Assembly: GCA_009733575.1 (NCBI GenBank)
Contig: ML769434.1
Location: forward strand, 233,220-297,219
Length of the DNA stretch: 64,000 nt
Origin: Gymnopus androsaceus JB14
Lineage: Eukaryota; Basidiomycota; Agaricomycetes; Agaricales; Omphalotaceae
Direction of reading: 5' to 3'
A program made the position numbers and the translations under genes. Under the pieces are notes generated by a model. That model did not search any database and was not told the DNA's origin. It was given only the letters and a program-made list of their open reading frames with translations. Of the stretch, positions 1 through 9,825 are shown one piece after another. Numbering within the stretch: position 1 is the stretch's first letter; every line of letters begins with the position of its first letter.

Positions 1-59
1 AAAGGGTAAATGATGAAAGATGAAGATGATGAGGAGGAGCAAAGCTAAGCAGTGGAAGG

Positions 60-1560
60 TTGTTGGGAGAATAGAAGGGTGGTGAGAAGAATGGGATCTG
101 TTCTGATGTAGGTTTTGAACAATTCTGAAGCCCATCAACCAATCACTTGAATGAGTTCAATGGGAATGCCCATTGATGCTAACCACATTGCTCCACCAGA
201 ATGAAGAGAGTGACCAGTGACATTGTCTGAGAAACAGGTGCAAAGACATTGAATGAACCAAGAATGCCTAGGGACAGAGCCATTGGAGCATACCCATAAA
301 TGTGGTAACCCCAGAAAGCAACAATCTTGTTTGCAAACATAGTCCCATACAATACTAACCAGGTCATCCCTATCCATTGTAGATTTGATTAGAATCCTGT
401 TCCCTTCAAACATACAATCAGCTTTGTGGGTAGGTAGATTGTGTTCAATGTGTTCATCATCAGCAATGAAGGATGAACACATGATGACCTTCCTAAAATC
501 TTGCAGTTCAAGCTTGTCAGGGAAAACTAATTTGCCTAACCGCATAAGCATCAGCAAAAACTGTTTTGGGCCCAGGAGGATCTAAGGTCACCTAGTCCTC
601 TTAGGTAACCTGAGGCATCCTAGTTGACCCAGGAAAAAGGGTAAAACTTTGGACACCTCAGGTATCCTAGTCATCCTAGGTGTCCTGGGAGATCCTGGGA
701 TGTCCTGGGGCATCCTGGGGCATCCTGAGGTGTCCTAGGATAGAACTTTTATCCTAGGACACCTCAGGATGCCCCAGGACATCCCAGGATGACTAGGATA
801 CCTGAGGTGTCCAAAGTTTTACCCTTTTTCCTGGGCCAACTAGGATGCCTCAGATTGCCTAAGAGGACTAGGTGACCTTAGATCCTCCTGGGCCCAAAAC
901 AGTTTTTTCTGATGAAATACAAAGAAACCAACAAATAATAGAACCAGAAAAAGCTGGTCATCAAAGCACAGGGAAGAATGGAGCTTGTCAAAGACCTCAG
1001 TGAATTCAGCATGCTGAAGCAGGTGTTTTCTCAAAGCCATGGAATTATGGATCTTCTTGCGCTCTTTAAGTGTTTGTTTAACAACTGGGTGAGCGCAGTT
1101 TTGACATATATCAGGGTAAAAAACTTTGAGCTGGTTGCAAATGCCTGAAAGATAGCCTGAAGTGGACTTCAGTTTAATGAAATGGCAAATATAGATGATG
1201 TGTTGGTTGTGGGGTCAATGGGGAAATCCTGGCTGCCACAGAAAGTGACATAGGACTGGACAGCAGAAGTGTAAGAAGACAGAGATGATGGTTCAAGGAT
1301 GCTGCCAAGCACAATATTGTGCTTGTGCAGCAGACGTTCCTGACTCCAGACTTTGCAAACTGGCTGTCTGGAGAAGGGAGGACTCGGTAAATTCATAACT
1401 TTTCTGCCCCCAATACCAATTGCAGGGGTGTAAAGTTATAGATCTCCATTGATGGAGCCAGCTGTGCAATACAGGCATAGTTGAATCATGAAAGAGCATT
1501 GGCAATCCCATTCTCCTCTCCTGGAATGTGACCAACTTGAAATTGAACATTTGAACAAAT
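60..1560 (-). pseudogene. Tyrosine recombinase of the DIRS-like element (broken)
   Basis: The N-terminal part (about 1420-1170) carries the SAM-like segment typical of these recombinases, with the words SSLSSYTSAVQSYVTFC and DFPIDPT. The catalytic part follows at about 1040-910 and 553-60, with GFF, RLGKLVFPD and GHSLHSGGA. In related recombinases the last motif is normally H-x-x-R, so the catalytic Arg appears as His here. The usual GRW before the nucleophile region reads G-stop-W because of a TGA near 130; downstream a Tyr in FKTYIR is still present. A large palindromic element at 549-914 splits the catalytic domain between GFF and RLG. The role would be integration of the circular cDNA. 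This copy cannot encode an active enzyme. Confidence 0.78.
549..914. mobile_element. Foldback element, ~366 bp near-perfect palindrome
   Basis: The two halves are inverted copies of each other: the left half begins catcag-aaaaactgttttgggccc and the right half ends with its complement. Arms are roughly 180 bp with a short centre around 737-743. Inside are many repeats of the word cctagg / cctgggg / catcctgagg. There is no ORF. It interrupts the recombinase catalytic domain, so it inserted after the host element. A clean target duplication could not be fixed because the palindrome runs into the flanks. Confidence 0.85.
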
Positions 1561-1561
1561 A

Positions 1562-2103
1562 GCGTGGTTGATAATGGTTGTTACAAACACTTTATCTTAT
1601 CTCATGCCACATGGACTATTACTTATCTGTTTCTTCTATTTGTCTCTGTATATCTTGGCGCTTATCTAAGTGTGCACTTGTTTAGGTGCGTGGATGTGTT
1701 GTTTACTTATGTTTCATTCTTTATAGTTCATCAACACATGTATAATCTTGTATGATCATAGGTCTTGATCATCCGATCATCCTTCAATCACTTCGATCAC
1801 ACCTCATGCTAGGATGCTGCATTTGGTACTGGATACACATGTATGATCACTTATTACATACAGACATTAATACTGTTGTACTTCATAGTTTCATGCATTG
1901 TTACAGTATGTACAGGGCATAGGGTTATGGGTCTAGGGCTTGTACAATAGTACATATAGTAGTTGTAGCTGTAGCCTAGTCCTTAGCTTCAATCTTGTCA
2001 ATACCTCCTAGTCCTCAATACATTCTTCTTCTCTTTTCCTCATTGTTCTTGCTTTTGCCTAAGTCTGAAGTTTTGACGCCTGGTACCTTGTGTTTTGAGG
2101 AAC
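1562..2103. mobile_element. ~540 bp insertion in the RNase H domain, probable solo LTR
   Basis: The RNase H reading on the minus strand stops after YNPLLLTIVSD at 2103 and resumes at about 1561 with SNVQFQVGHIPGEENG, which is the expected continuation (the VGHIPGEEN region) in this family. The block between is therefore an insertion. It begins near tggttgat and ends near actagtca, has a pyrimidine-rich stretch before its right end and short gatcat repeats, and no coding potential; this resembles a solo LTR with TG...CA ends. No convincing 5 bp target duplication was found, so the class is tentative. Confidence 0.5.
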
Positions 2104-2424
2104 TAGTCACTGACAATGGTGAGCAAAAGAGGGTTGTACAATTGCTTGGCCTTTAAAGAATGGAACATGTCCACTGTGTTTGTGTTATTGGTGAAAACAA
2201 AAACATGGTGGACAGAGGGAATCTTGATGGCATAGAGAATGGCAGAGACAATGGTGAGTGCTTTAAAGTAAAAGATAGGTTCTGTGGCATCACTGGGAAT
2301 CACGCACTGGTAACCCAACAAATTGCTGCCATGGCAAACCCAAAATCCCCTGCCGGTCAGACACGCATTGCAATATACAACTATATCAGCCTCAGCCAAA
2401 CCCCAATCTTTGTTCTCAAGCATT

Positions 2425-2985
2425 TAGACATGGGCATGAATGCCCATTCGAATGCATTCGACATTCATGATGCAAATATTTGTGCTCCAAATCTGGACAT
2501 TCACATTCGAGTGCACATTTGTGTGAATGCAAATGTTTTTATACAAAACATTCATGAATATGAATATTTTAGGTGAATATTTGAATGTATTCACAAATGT
2601 CATAATAAATAAATACATACATTATTATATGTAATATAAAACACTACTACTATCTAAACATATAAGTTCAAGTGCTAAGATATAAAGTGACCATGCCAAG
2701 GTTTGAACTCTAATGGACAGATGGTTTCAGTGTAAATCAGGGCCTCGGTTACATCACACACAAAGGGAACAACAAACAGATACACCATCTGGTTTTGCTT
2801 AAGGTATACAAATCATAATTATAGTACTATATGTGAAAATTAATTAATGAGGTGAAATAAGGCTATGAATGTTGAAAACATTCACTATTCCAAAACCAGA
2901 CATTCACATTTGAATATGAATGTTTGCCCATCAAACATTCAACACTTAAATGCCAAATGTTTGCAAATATTCATGCCCATGTCTA
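2425..2985. mobile_element. hAT-like MITE, ~560 bp, with 8 bp target duplication
   Basis: The element has terminal inverted repeats starting tagacatgggcatgaat on the left, with the complement at the right end (attcatgcccatgtcta). It is flanked by caagcatt (2417-2424) and cgagcatt (2986-2993), an 8 bp duplication with one mismatch. An 8 bp duplication with a TAG/CAG-type terminus fits the hAT superfamily. Many copies of the word gaatgt/acattc occur in subterminal positions. Removing the element rejoins EGTRML with ENKDWGLAEADIV of the host RT-RNase H, which confirms the insertion point. No transposase is encoded. Confidence 0.82.
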
Positions 2986-3200
2986 CGAGCATTCTTGTGC
3001 CTTCCAACACATCTAATTTTTTGACAATCCAACAGACTGCTTTATTCATCCAAGTTTGCTGGTTAGACTTGGTCTTGCCCACCATTTTTTCATACAATGC
3101 AGAAAGACCTGGGCAAAGCGAAGGGTAAACATTGAACAACCAGTTGATCCATCTGCTGAGATGCTGATACTCTCTCAGCATCCAACAATTACTGTAGCCA

Positions 3201-3247
3201 GCAAAATTTCAAATTGCTTGAGCAGCTCAAGCAATTTGAAATTTTGC
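3201..3247. repeat. Perfect 47 bp palindrome inside the RT-RNase H linker
   Basis: Two 23 bp arms (left arm begins gcaaaatttcaaattgc) are exact inverted copies around a single central A. It sits between the thumb region and the LREYQHLSRW motif of the retroelement. It may be a tiny foldback insertion or a local inverted duplication. Confidence 0.85.
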
Positions 3248-4159
3248 TCAAGTTGAGCTAGGTCAGAGCGAGCTTTGGTAGACATTGTAATAGTCATTGC
3301 ATTTGGATCTACCACAAAACCAAGTATCTGGAGTTTGGTACCCCATAACTGCTTTGGTTTTCATGCAGAAGTCCAATCTCATCCCAGTATTCCAGGAGTC
3401 TGGTTTGTCTTGATGGGTAGAACTCGGCATAAGGTGTGTAATAGGACAAATTGTCTTCAAAATCCCAGCCAAAGGTGTTGTCAACCCAAGCTAACAAATC
3501 CTTTATGCTTTTGACATAGATGGCAGTCCATAGCATCAAAGCCATAAAACTTCTGTATAAACCTCCATCTTGACTGCCGAAATTGTTGCATTGGTCAACA
3601 TTGTATCCTTCGCCCAAACCAACAACTTGTTTCATCTGCCAATGAGGGTCCATTGGTAGACAATGGTATGCTGCAGAAACATTGGATTTGAACACAACCA
3701 ATCTTGTGGATTGCCTGTATACGCAATGAACACAAAGAAGAATAATGCCCAGGTCATGTAAATCATCCATCTTGATTCTCACATCCCTTTGATTAATAAA
3801 TGATTTTAGTGGGAATGGGTTGGCGCAGTGATCAATGGCAAGGTGGAATTTGTTTGTATGAGGTTTTGGGACAACTACTACAGGGACACATTGCATACCC
3901 AGGAGTAGTGCAGGAAAAGTTGGTGAGAAATGTTTCTCCGAGATCTCTTTATCACGTTGCTCACATGCAAAAGCCAGGTGTTGGGGATCATGCAGTTTGC
4001 AAGAACAGTCCAGGATAATGGGAATTTTGGGCTTGTCAATAAGAGCTCGCAGCCAAAAACCTTGTTGGAATCCTGTACACATGTATTGGACAAAGCTCTG
4101 GTTTGGATGCACACTTAGGAGGGTTTCAAAACGGTCAGCGTTGATTGTTGTGGTGATAC

Positions 4160-5660
4160 TGAACAGATAAGGATTGTTTCAGATAGTGTTTAATGCAATT
4201 TCATTTAACACTTTGTTTGTGGGAGGTTGAGGTAAAGGATCTATATAAAGTGATGTGTCTGCTAAAACCATGTTCTCTGTGGGTCTTTCAACACTATCCC
4301 ACATGAGTGCCCTTACATAATAAGGGTGATGACTCCAACATTCAGTTTGGACAGTTGGATTGAATATGGTCATTCTTGTTACAGTTGCTGTAGACATGTT
4401 GGTATCTGCAGGATTGGGCTGTGTTGGGATATCTTCCCTTGTTGTATCTCTTGCAAGGTTCGCACTTTCAAGGCTTGTTATCCCTCTTCCTGTTGTCTCA
4501 AGCTTTGGATGGAGGGGCTTGGACCCAGTGCATGAAGAGGTCCTGGAACTCCCCGAAAGCAGTGAGTTCATACTGGTGAGATTGTGAGACTTGGTAACAG
4601 ATTGCCTTGTCATAGTCAATGACTTTGTGTTGGTCAGCCTCAGGGAGCGCTGCAAAGAGTTGGATGATGTGCTCACTATATCTCTCGAGTTTTTCAGCTC
4701 AATGTGGGAAGGCAAATGTAAGCACTTTCTTGTATTTGGCAAAGACAATCTGCCAGTCTCCAGAGTTGCTGACTTTCTTTCCAGCAACAGGTGGTCTGAA
4801 TTTGAACTCAACTTCACCAACCTTTTGAGTCTGCCATTTATCGAGAGTGGTAGCATGCATGGATGCAAAGATGTGGTCAAGGCGTGCCGGTTTCCCAGTG
4901 ATGAGGTCATCCCAGTCTTTGGACAAGAAAACGGGACAGTCAGGTTGGATTTGATGCTAGCTTGAGCATACTTTGGTTTACAGGCAAGATTCACAAGGAT
5001 AACTCAGGTTTTCTCAAGGGATTCCAAGAGGTTGACCTTTGAAGGGAATGCATGATTGAGCCAGGGTAAGAATGTCTTGTCAATCTTTTGACAAGAGGTG
5101 TTCTGGGTGTCACCATCCTCAGACCCGTTGCCTTCATTTTGGGTTCACTTCTGAGCCATTTCAGTAGTGTTGGAGTCGTGAGCTTTGGGTTAATGGTATA
5201 CTTTGCCATATATCTCTTCACTCTTGCATTATCCTTACCAGTTTCATCACCCAATGCCAAAAGAGGTCCTCTGAATTCTCGCATCTTGCTTGCAGTTCTC
5301 CATATCCTAGATACAACCTCTCCAACATGTCCCATAGCTTGTGAATCTGAACTGATCATTGAGATGGCACCACTATTGTGTAAAATGTCTTCTGCAGCAA
5401 CAGTCTCAGCTCAGATGCGTGATTCTGCAAGGCAAGATCTTCTGGGATGGATTTGTCAAGGTGGTGACATACCATTGGCAAGATCTTCTGGGTTTGTCTT
5501 TATCTGCTATATGAAATCTTGAAGTGCAAGGTGCTTTAGGGTCAGTGGCTGGTAATGGTAGCAGTGTGGGTTTTGCTACTGGATGCTGCAGTGGTGGTGG
5601 CTGCTTGGCCTGATGCTGTTCTGCGAGTGGTTGGTGCAGTAGGCCTGGGTTGTGACATGA
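4160..5660 (-). pseudogene. gag-like region of the DIRS-like element (broken)
   Basis: A likely start lies near 5659 (MSQPRPTAPTTR), giving a Ser/Thr/Ala/Pro-rich N-terminus. Further on, the minus strand around 4926-4700 reads WDDLITGKPARLDHIFAS and SGDWQIVFAKYKKVLTFAFPH, which resembles the nucleocapsid-like protein of agaricomycete DIRS elements. The remainder (4600-4180) is rich in Ser/Thr. Frames are broken and an exon copy of urease lies at 5187-5475. Assignment as gag rests on position and weak resemblance. Confidence 0.5.
5187..5475 (-). pseudogene. Copy of one urease exon inside the retroelement
   Basis: This 289 bp stretch aligns with 12438-12727, one internal exon of the urease gene in the same window, and translates to [14 protein letters not shown] and YTINP, the same words as the gene. 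Homology starts exactly at the exon's 3' splice junction and ends within about 8 bp of its 5' junction; intron sequence is absent on both sides. There is one 1-nt deletion near 5430. Of 18 CpG sites in the gene exon, I count two kept in the copy; nearly all others read TpG or CpA. A 16 bp direct repeat (ggcaagatcttctggg) occurs at 5431-5446 and again at 5477-5492, just past the homology edge. Confidence 0.9.
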
Positions 5661-5699
5661 AGGATAAGCCTCTTTTGATGGACTAGCTGTGCCTCAACT

Positions 5700-6129
5700 C
5701 TGAAGGGTACTCACATTTTATTCACCAGCATGAAGTAGCTTCTAAGTCTCTTTTGATTGTCTTTTTCGCATACAATGTGACATATTATAAATTAGCAGGT
5801 GCTTAATTTGATGTTCCTCAATTGGGTGTGTTGGGGATGCTGACACATGATGCACCCTTCAGTTTCACTACATATATCAGTCGAAAGAGTCAATTGATAT
5901 CCATAAGGCAGACAACATTTGGACACAGTGTACAATTAGTCAACAGACAACACATAATATCATCAATTTTTGCATTTGGTTGAAGCAATAATAATATATT
6001 TGGAGATGTAGGAGGGCTAACAGACAGTACAGTGAACCAACAGCAAACAGTGAAGTGAACGTTCAACAAATGTAACCTGAACATGGAACCAATTACCCCA
6101 ATCACGTCTCTCCCCGATGAAAAATGATG
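5700..6129. other. Intergenic, nothing recognised
   Basis: AT-rich sequence between the retroelement and the next gene. It may include the element's 5' terminal repeat, but no second copy is in the window to test this. Confidence 0.5.
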
Positions 6130-8406
6130 TCATACTTCTGGGCGCCGATGACAGCTATTCCTCTCATGGCGAGTCTTACTTCGCCTGTGCGCAAACTCCG
6201 CTCCACAGTACGAGCACAGAAACTGCTTCAGGCCTTTATGGGAGTTCTCGTGGTCTGAAGATTACTCAGTCATTTAGTAGAGGGAAAAGTTACTGCAAAC
6301 ACTCATGGATGAGATTGCTCCTTGTAGTTAGACTGGCGGAACAGAAGGAACAGTGGAAATTGGCCTCCTTCTTACGTTTTCTCTCTGCTACTTCTCGAAC
6401 GCTTGAAGAGGCTACTACTGTTTTCATCTTTATACCTGAAGCAGTTGGCGAAGAAGTACCAGCTTGAAATGCTTCCTGGGGGAAGTCTTCCGTATTACTA
6501 AGGCTTATATCCCCGGGCTTCTGGTGACTGGGAGGGAAAAAAGGAGATTGCTGTGTCATGTTCAAATGCATGATTCCCCATTCTGGTGTTTCTGTGGGAG
6601 CAGAGGAGGGGGAAGTGTAGTCGATAGCTGATTTGGGCCACGGATGCACATATGGCGCGGTAGAAAAATTGGGAACTGTGAGATGAGGTTGGTCTGTTAC
6701 TGGAGGTATATATAGAAAGCACGTGTTTTATCGACTCACTCAGAGGCAGGAGATCGCCATGCCAAACAAGACTCTGCATCCCAGCAGACTCTGGACCGGT
6801 ACCATCCTCTTCAGATAAACTGTTTCTCCAATTCCGTGTCATTGTCGCTAATTTCGCAGGATTCTGAGTAGGAGGTTTTCTCAGTGACAGATATGCATAA
6901 CCTGGTGGACCATTTTAGAATAAGGGTTTTTTATTTACAAGGCTAGTAACAAAAATGCTTTTCTGCGCACCTGAAGATTCATTGATGCAAATGTCATATT
7001 TTTTCTCAATCCGCCGTATAAGTTCGACCTCATCAGGGACTTCGTGGTCTGCCTAGTTTGAATATTGAATGATTTTTAGGTTCTTAAATTGATATAGATT
7101 AAATGCGGCACTCAAACACACCTCGTCTAAAATGGAGCACCAGTCATCGTCATGGGTGATGGCCACATCGACATTCTTGCACTGAATAAACCAGTTAAAA
7201 ATATTCTCTTTCTAAAGTTGATACGAGATACCTCTTCAAGGATATAGTCATTGATAACATTTGCCGGATGATACATCTGCCCAAGGTCAAGCTACTGTGG
7301 ATCTTTGCAAGAGTTGGCAATGTCCTCACCTGAGAGTTTATTGGGATGTCCTCATCAGAATTCGATGAGCTGGAGCTAGCACTGCTATAAGGTGATTGAG
7401 GGGCCAGAGAGTCAGAGGGACCACCACCAGCACCTCCAACTTGTTGTGACCCAGAAGTACTCCCAGATGAGGGCCGAACTATACTCCCTCGGTACATAAC
7501 ATCCTTTGGAGACATAGCAATGATATACTTCACTTCAGTTGAAGAGCTCTGGAGTCGTCGTACTCCTCATCGTAGTCGTATTTTGAATCCACGGATGAAA
7601 ACGGCTTGGTTCTTCTTAGACGCAGTCGAGCATCTGCTAGCAACACCACTCTGCATTGTAGATGAGCATGTCATATGTAGCTTTCCATCACTGAAGCCAT
7701 TTGCTGTAAACTTGATTGAAATCGTCTCCTGTGATGGATTCGAGAATGCAGCCATTTCCCAGGGACATGTTTTATCGTGTCCAGTGATGAGATATAAAGA
7801 ACCGTTCTCTGTTTCGCGGCCTAAAGGTCCATTCACGAAATCATACCAGCTCTTTGCATTTTGTGCAGCGTATTCAAGAAATGAGGCGCGGTTCTGGTAG
7901 TCAACCCTTGCTGCGCCATCAGGAAGCATAAGTACTGCTCCAGAAGACCGAGTAAAATTTAGCTCGATTTCGGCGCCTATAGTCAAAGTGGGAACACATC
8001 TGAAAGAGGATCAGTAAATGGCACGACCTCGGATCGATACTCACGGAACCTGCGCTGAAGCTCCAGCATTGAAGGTGACGGACTCCACTCCCGACCTAGA
8101 TATAGGAACACCTGGGCGATGTCGGTGAGAGTCCACTTGAAATTCATTTGGATTCCGTGCAAGTGAGACAAACCCTTCTGGAACACCATGGAATCGATTG
8201 ATGGTATCATCCAAGGGCAGGAAGACGTTGAACAAGAAATCAAATCCGCCATCCTCAGTGACCAAACCAACATCCCCAATGCTTACTCCTGTGTTTTGAT
8301 ACTCCACTGGTAAAGCCTCGTTAGGTGCTGGAGCCCATAAAGGGTACCCATGTCCTTCGCATAGAAGCAAGCGTGCATAGGTTTCATTGGCTGGTTTGGA
8401 GCACAT
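6130..8406 (-). CDS. Multi-exon protein of unknown function with C-terminal C2H2-like zinc fingers
   Basis: The likely start is the ATG at 8406 (MCSKPANETYARLLL). The first ~100 residues carry GHGYPLW and GVSIGDVG followed by DGGFDFLFN; exon 2 (about 8000-7576) carries GAVLMLPDGA, NGSLYLITGHDK and AAFSN. This architecture is familiar from large families of uncharacterised agaricomycete proteins. Later exons encode a Ser-rich linker, VAITHDDDW and EVELIRRIEKKYDI. The last two exons end in finger-like segments, FHCSFCSASL and FLCSYCGAEFAHRR, the second with a C-x2-C...H...H pattern. Introns have GT-AG ends (for example 7998-8043). Near 7575 the reading seems to shift frame (RGFKIRLR-stop versus a Tyr/Asp/Glu-rich alternative), so an unrecognised intron or a frameshift is possible. 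Function unknown. Confidence 0.65.
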
Positions 8407-9062
8407 ATCGGATGGGCGAGAGAGACCAGAGGCCAAGAAACGATAACTTCAACCAGCTTATTATGAAATGGTCGCCTGAATACCCATAGCTTGATGCTGT
8501 GCTGTGGCTCATAACATGCAGTACAATCGAACATAGCTTCTATATATCCTAATTGAAGCAGAAAGGTGTTATTGCGGGAATGTCCGATTGACTGACAGAA
8601 AGGTTCACCGAACCTCAAACTGCGAACTTTCGGCAATAAATTCCAATATCCAAAGCTAGTTTTGGAGTTATAGGAGTCCTTTCAGAGTGCTATGAGGTGG
8701 GTTTTTATCCGTTCACCTTTGTTGGAAGGCCTAATGAGACCCTCTCCCCCCTAGAATATTTCTCTGAGGAAAGGTTTAGAATTTTGCAGACATAAATGAG
8801 TATAGGAGGGGGGAAAAGCCGCTTTGACCGAACCACTCACTGCATGGATAACTAGTATCGCTTTGCCTTTCACTAAATTAGTATAATGACCAAGGAGTGT
8901 CAAATCAAACTCACCTTAGACCTGCTTTGATACCCAAAGTTCATGGTTTTTGGTTCACGGTTCGCGGTTCAAGGTGTTTTGTAGGCTCGTGACCATCCGT
9001 TTCTATTTGAAACTATGGCACAGCCATCTCGGACCGAAGGATCCGTAGACGTTTCTGAGAAA
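8407..9062. other. Intergenic, nothing recognised
   Basis: Upstream region of the preceding minus-strand gene. A short run of related words, ggttcatgg / ggttcacgg / ggttcgcgg, lies at 8939-8971. No gene supported. Confidence 0.5.
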
Positions 9063-9481
9063 CGGCTGGTCCAAGCGGTAGCGATTTAGTAGGGTAGATG
9101 TTTTGTGACTTTTTTTTCAGTTGGAAACATTGTATTTTCAAGATCAACATATTTGTACGTTTCAAGACTCGGGCTTTCGAATGGTATAAGTGTCAAAAAT
9201 CGAAATTTTTGAAAGTTTATAGCCTACTAATGTACCGGCTAGTGAGACAGACCGTGGCGCTAAGTAAGGCATCAAACCGAGCCCAGCAGGTCCTTATTAG
9301 CGTTATACATGCAAAAAAACGTATTTTTTTTGTATACATGAATCGACGCAGAATTCGTCGAACTATTGAACGGACATGGTCCCTCAGAAACAAATTTTTA
9401 CGAGTGAAAAAAAGTATGATTCTTCCAAGGCCGTGGTCACAAAGGTGACCCTGCCATTGTGATGACCGTTCGGACCAGTCC
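9063..9481. repeat. Possible non-coding inverted-repeat element
   Basis: The left end ggctggtccaagcggt (from 9063) and the complement of the right end, ggactggtccgaacggt (to 9481), match except for two small gaps and a substitution. The interior is A/T-rich with homopolymer runs and gives only Lys/Phe-rich low-quality translations. No clear target duplication. Tentative. Confidence 0.35.
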
Positions 9482-9531
9482 CTCCATAGGAATTTCCTTT
9501 GTTTATGGTACAAACAAACGGATTTGGTTGT

Positions 9532-9770
9532 TTACACCAAATAAATTACGTAGGTGGGATTGGTCGCGAGTCTAGGTGTTTTGTGGAAGAACAGGAAGAA
9601 GTGGCCGACATTATGTAAGGTTTGCAAACCTTTCTTCCAGTACATCGGACCCTCTGCGATTTCTCTGATCTCGTACATTTCAACTAATTTCTCGAGTATA
9701 TCGATCTGAACGTCTTCATTGTGAACGTCGTCTGCAGCAGCGGGCTTGGGAGGCTCCGGGTGCTCCTTTC
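9532..9770 (-). other. Short open stretch, possible exon of an unrecognised gene
   Basis: The minus strand is open and reads EHPEPPKPAAADD and then DVQIDILEKLVEMYEI. Composition is gene-like, but there is no ATG start and no partner exon, and the 5' side runs straight into the hairpin at 9771-9809. It may be a relic of a gene. Confidence 0.25.
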
Positions 9771-9809
9771 GTTTGAGCTTTTCGCTAACGGTGAGCGAAA
9801 AGCTCAAAC
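9771..9809. repeat. Perfect hairpin, 16 bp arms
   Basis: Arms gtttgagcttttcgct and its exact complement are separated by a 7 nt loop (aacggtg). It is followed within 30 bp by a cluster of GAGTGCTCTG repeats. Confidence 0.85.
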
Positions 9810-9825
9810 ATCAGCAAAACCCGTA

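Larger units (their letters stand above)
2103..4145 (-). pseudogene. Reverse transcriptase / RNase H of the DIRS-like element (broken)
   Basis: The RT begins near 4145 (HPNQSFVQYMCTGFQQGFW) and contains the catalytic-region words FKSNVSAAYHCLPM (palm motif A with Asp replaced by Asn) and WVDNTFG (the YVDD box, read as VDN). The RT-RNase H connection LREYQHLSRWINWLFNVYP lies at 3180-3120. RNase H starts at 2423 with EADIVVYCNAC and FTNNTNTVDMF, where active-site Asp residues again read as Asn. The segment is interrupted by a 47 bp palindrome and a hAT-like MITE. Several of the Asp-to-Asn changes are what CpG-to-CpA change would give in codons such as GAC-GAC; that explanation is inference. Confidence 0.8.
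1..5700 (-). mobile_element. DIRS-order tyrosine-recombinase retroelement, decayed, left end outside window
   Basis: Read on the minus strand the order is gag-like region, reverse transcriptase, RNase H, then tyrosine recombinase, which is the order of DIRS/Ngaro-type retrotransposons. The pieces line up as one element after five foreign segments are mentally removed: an exon copy at 5187-5475, a palindrome at 3201-3247, a hAT-like MITE at 2425-2985, an LTR-like block at 1562-2103 and a large palindrome at 549-914. Every reading frame is broken by stops or shifts, so this copy is not autonomous. CpG is scarce compared with neighbouring host genes. Termini were not identified; the right boundary is placed just upstream of the gag start and is approximate. 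Confidence 0.8.

Noticed and set aside
4179..4994. Long Ser/Thr-rich open frame on the minus strand
   Set aside because: Length comes from low-complexity composition of CpG-depleted DNA; the gag-like words are in another frame, so it is treated as part of a broken gag region, not as a gene.
5088..5522. Plus-strand frame rich in Ser/Leu covering the urease exon copy
   Set aside because: It is the antisense of the exon; the same antisense frame is open over the real urease exon (12255-12719).
9098..9448. Plus-strand frame rich in Lys/Arg/Phe
   Set aside because: Homopolymer-rich, no family resemblance, both strands open over the same span; probably non-coding element interior.
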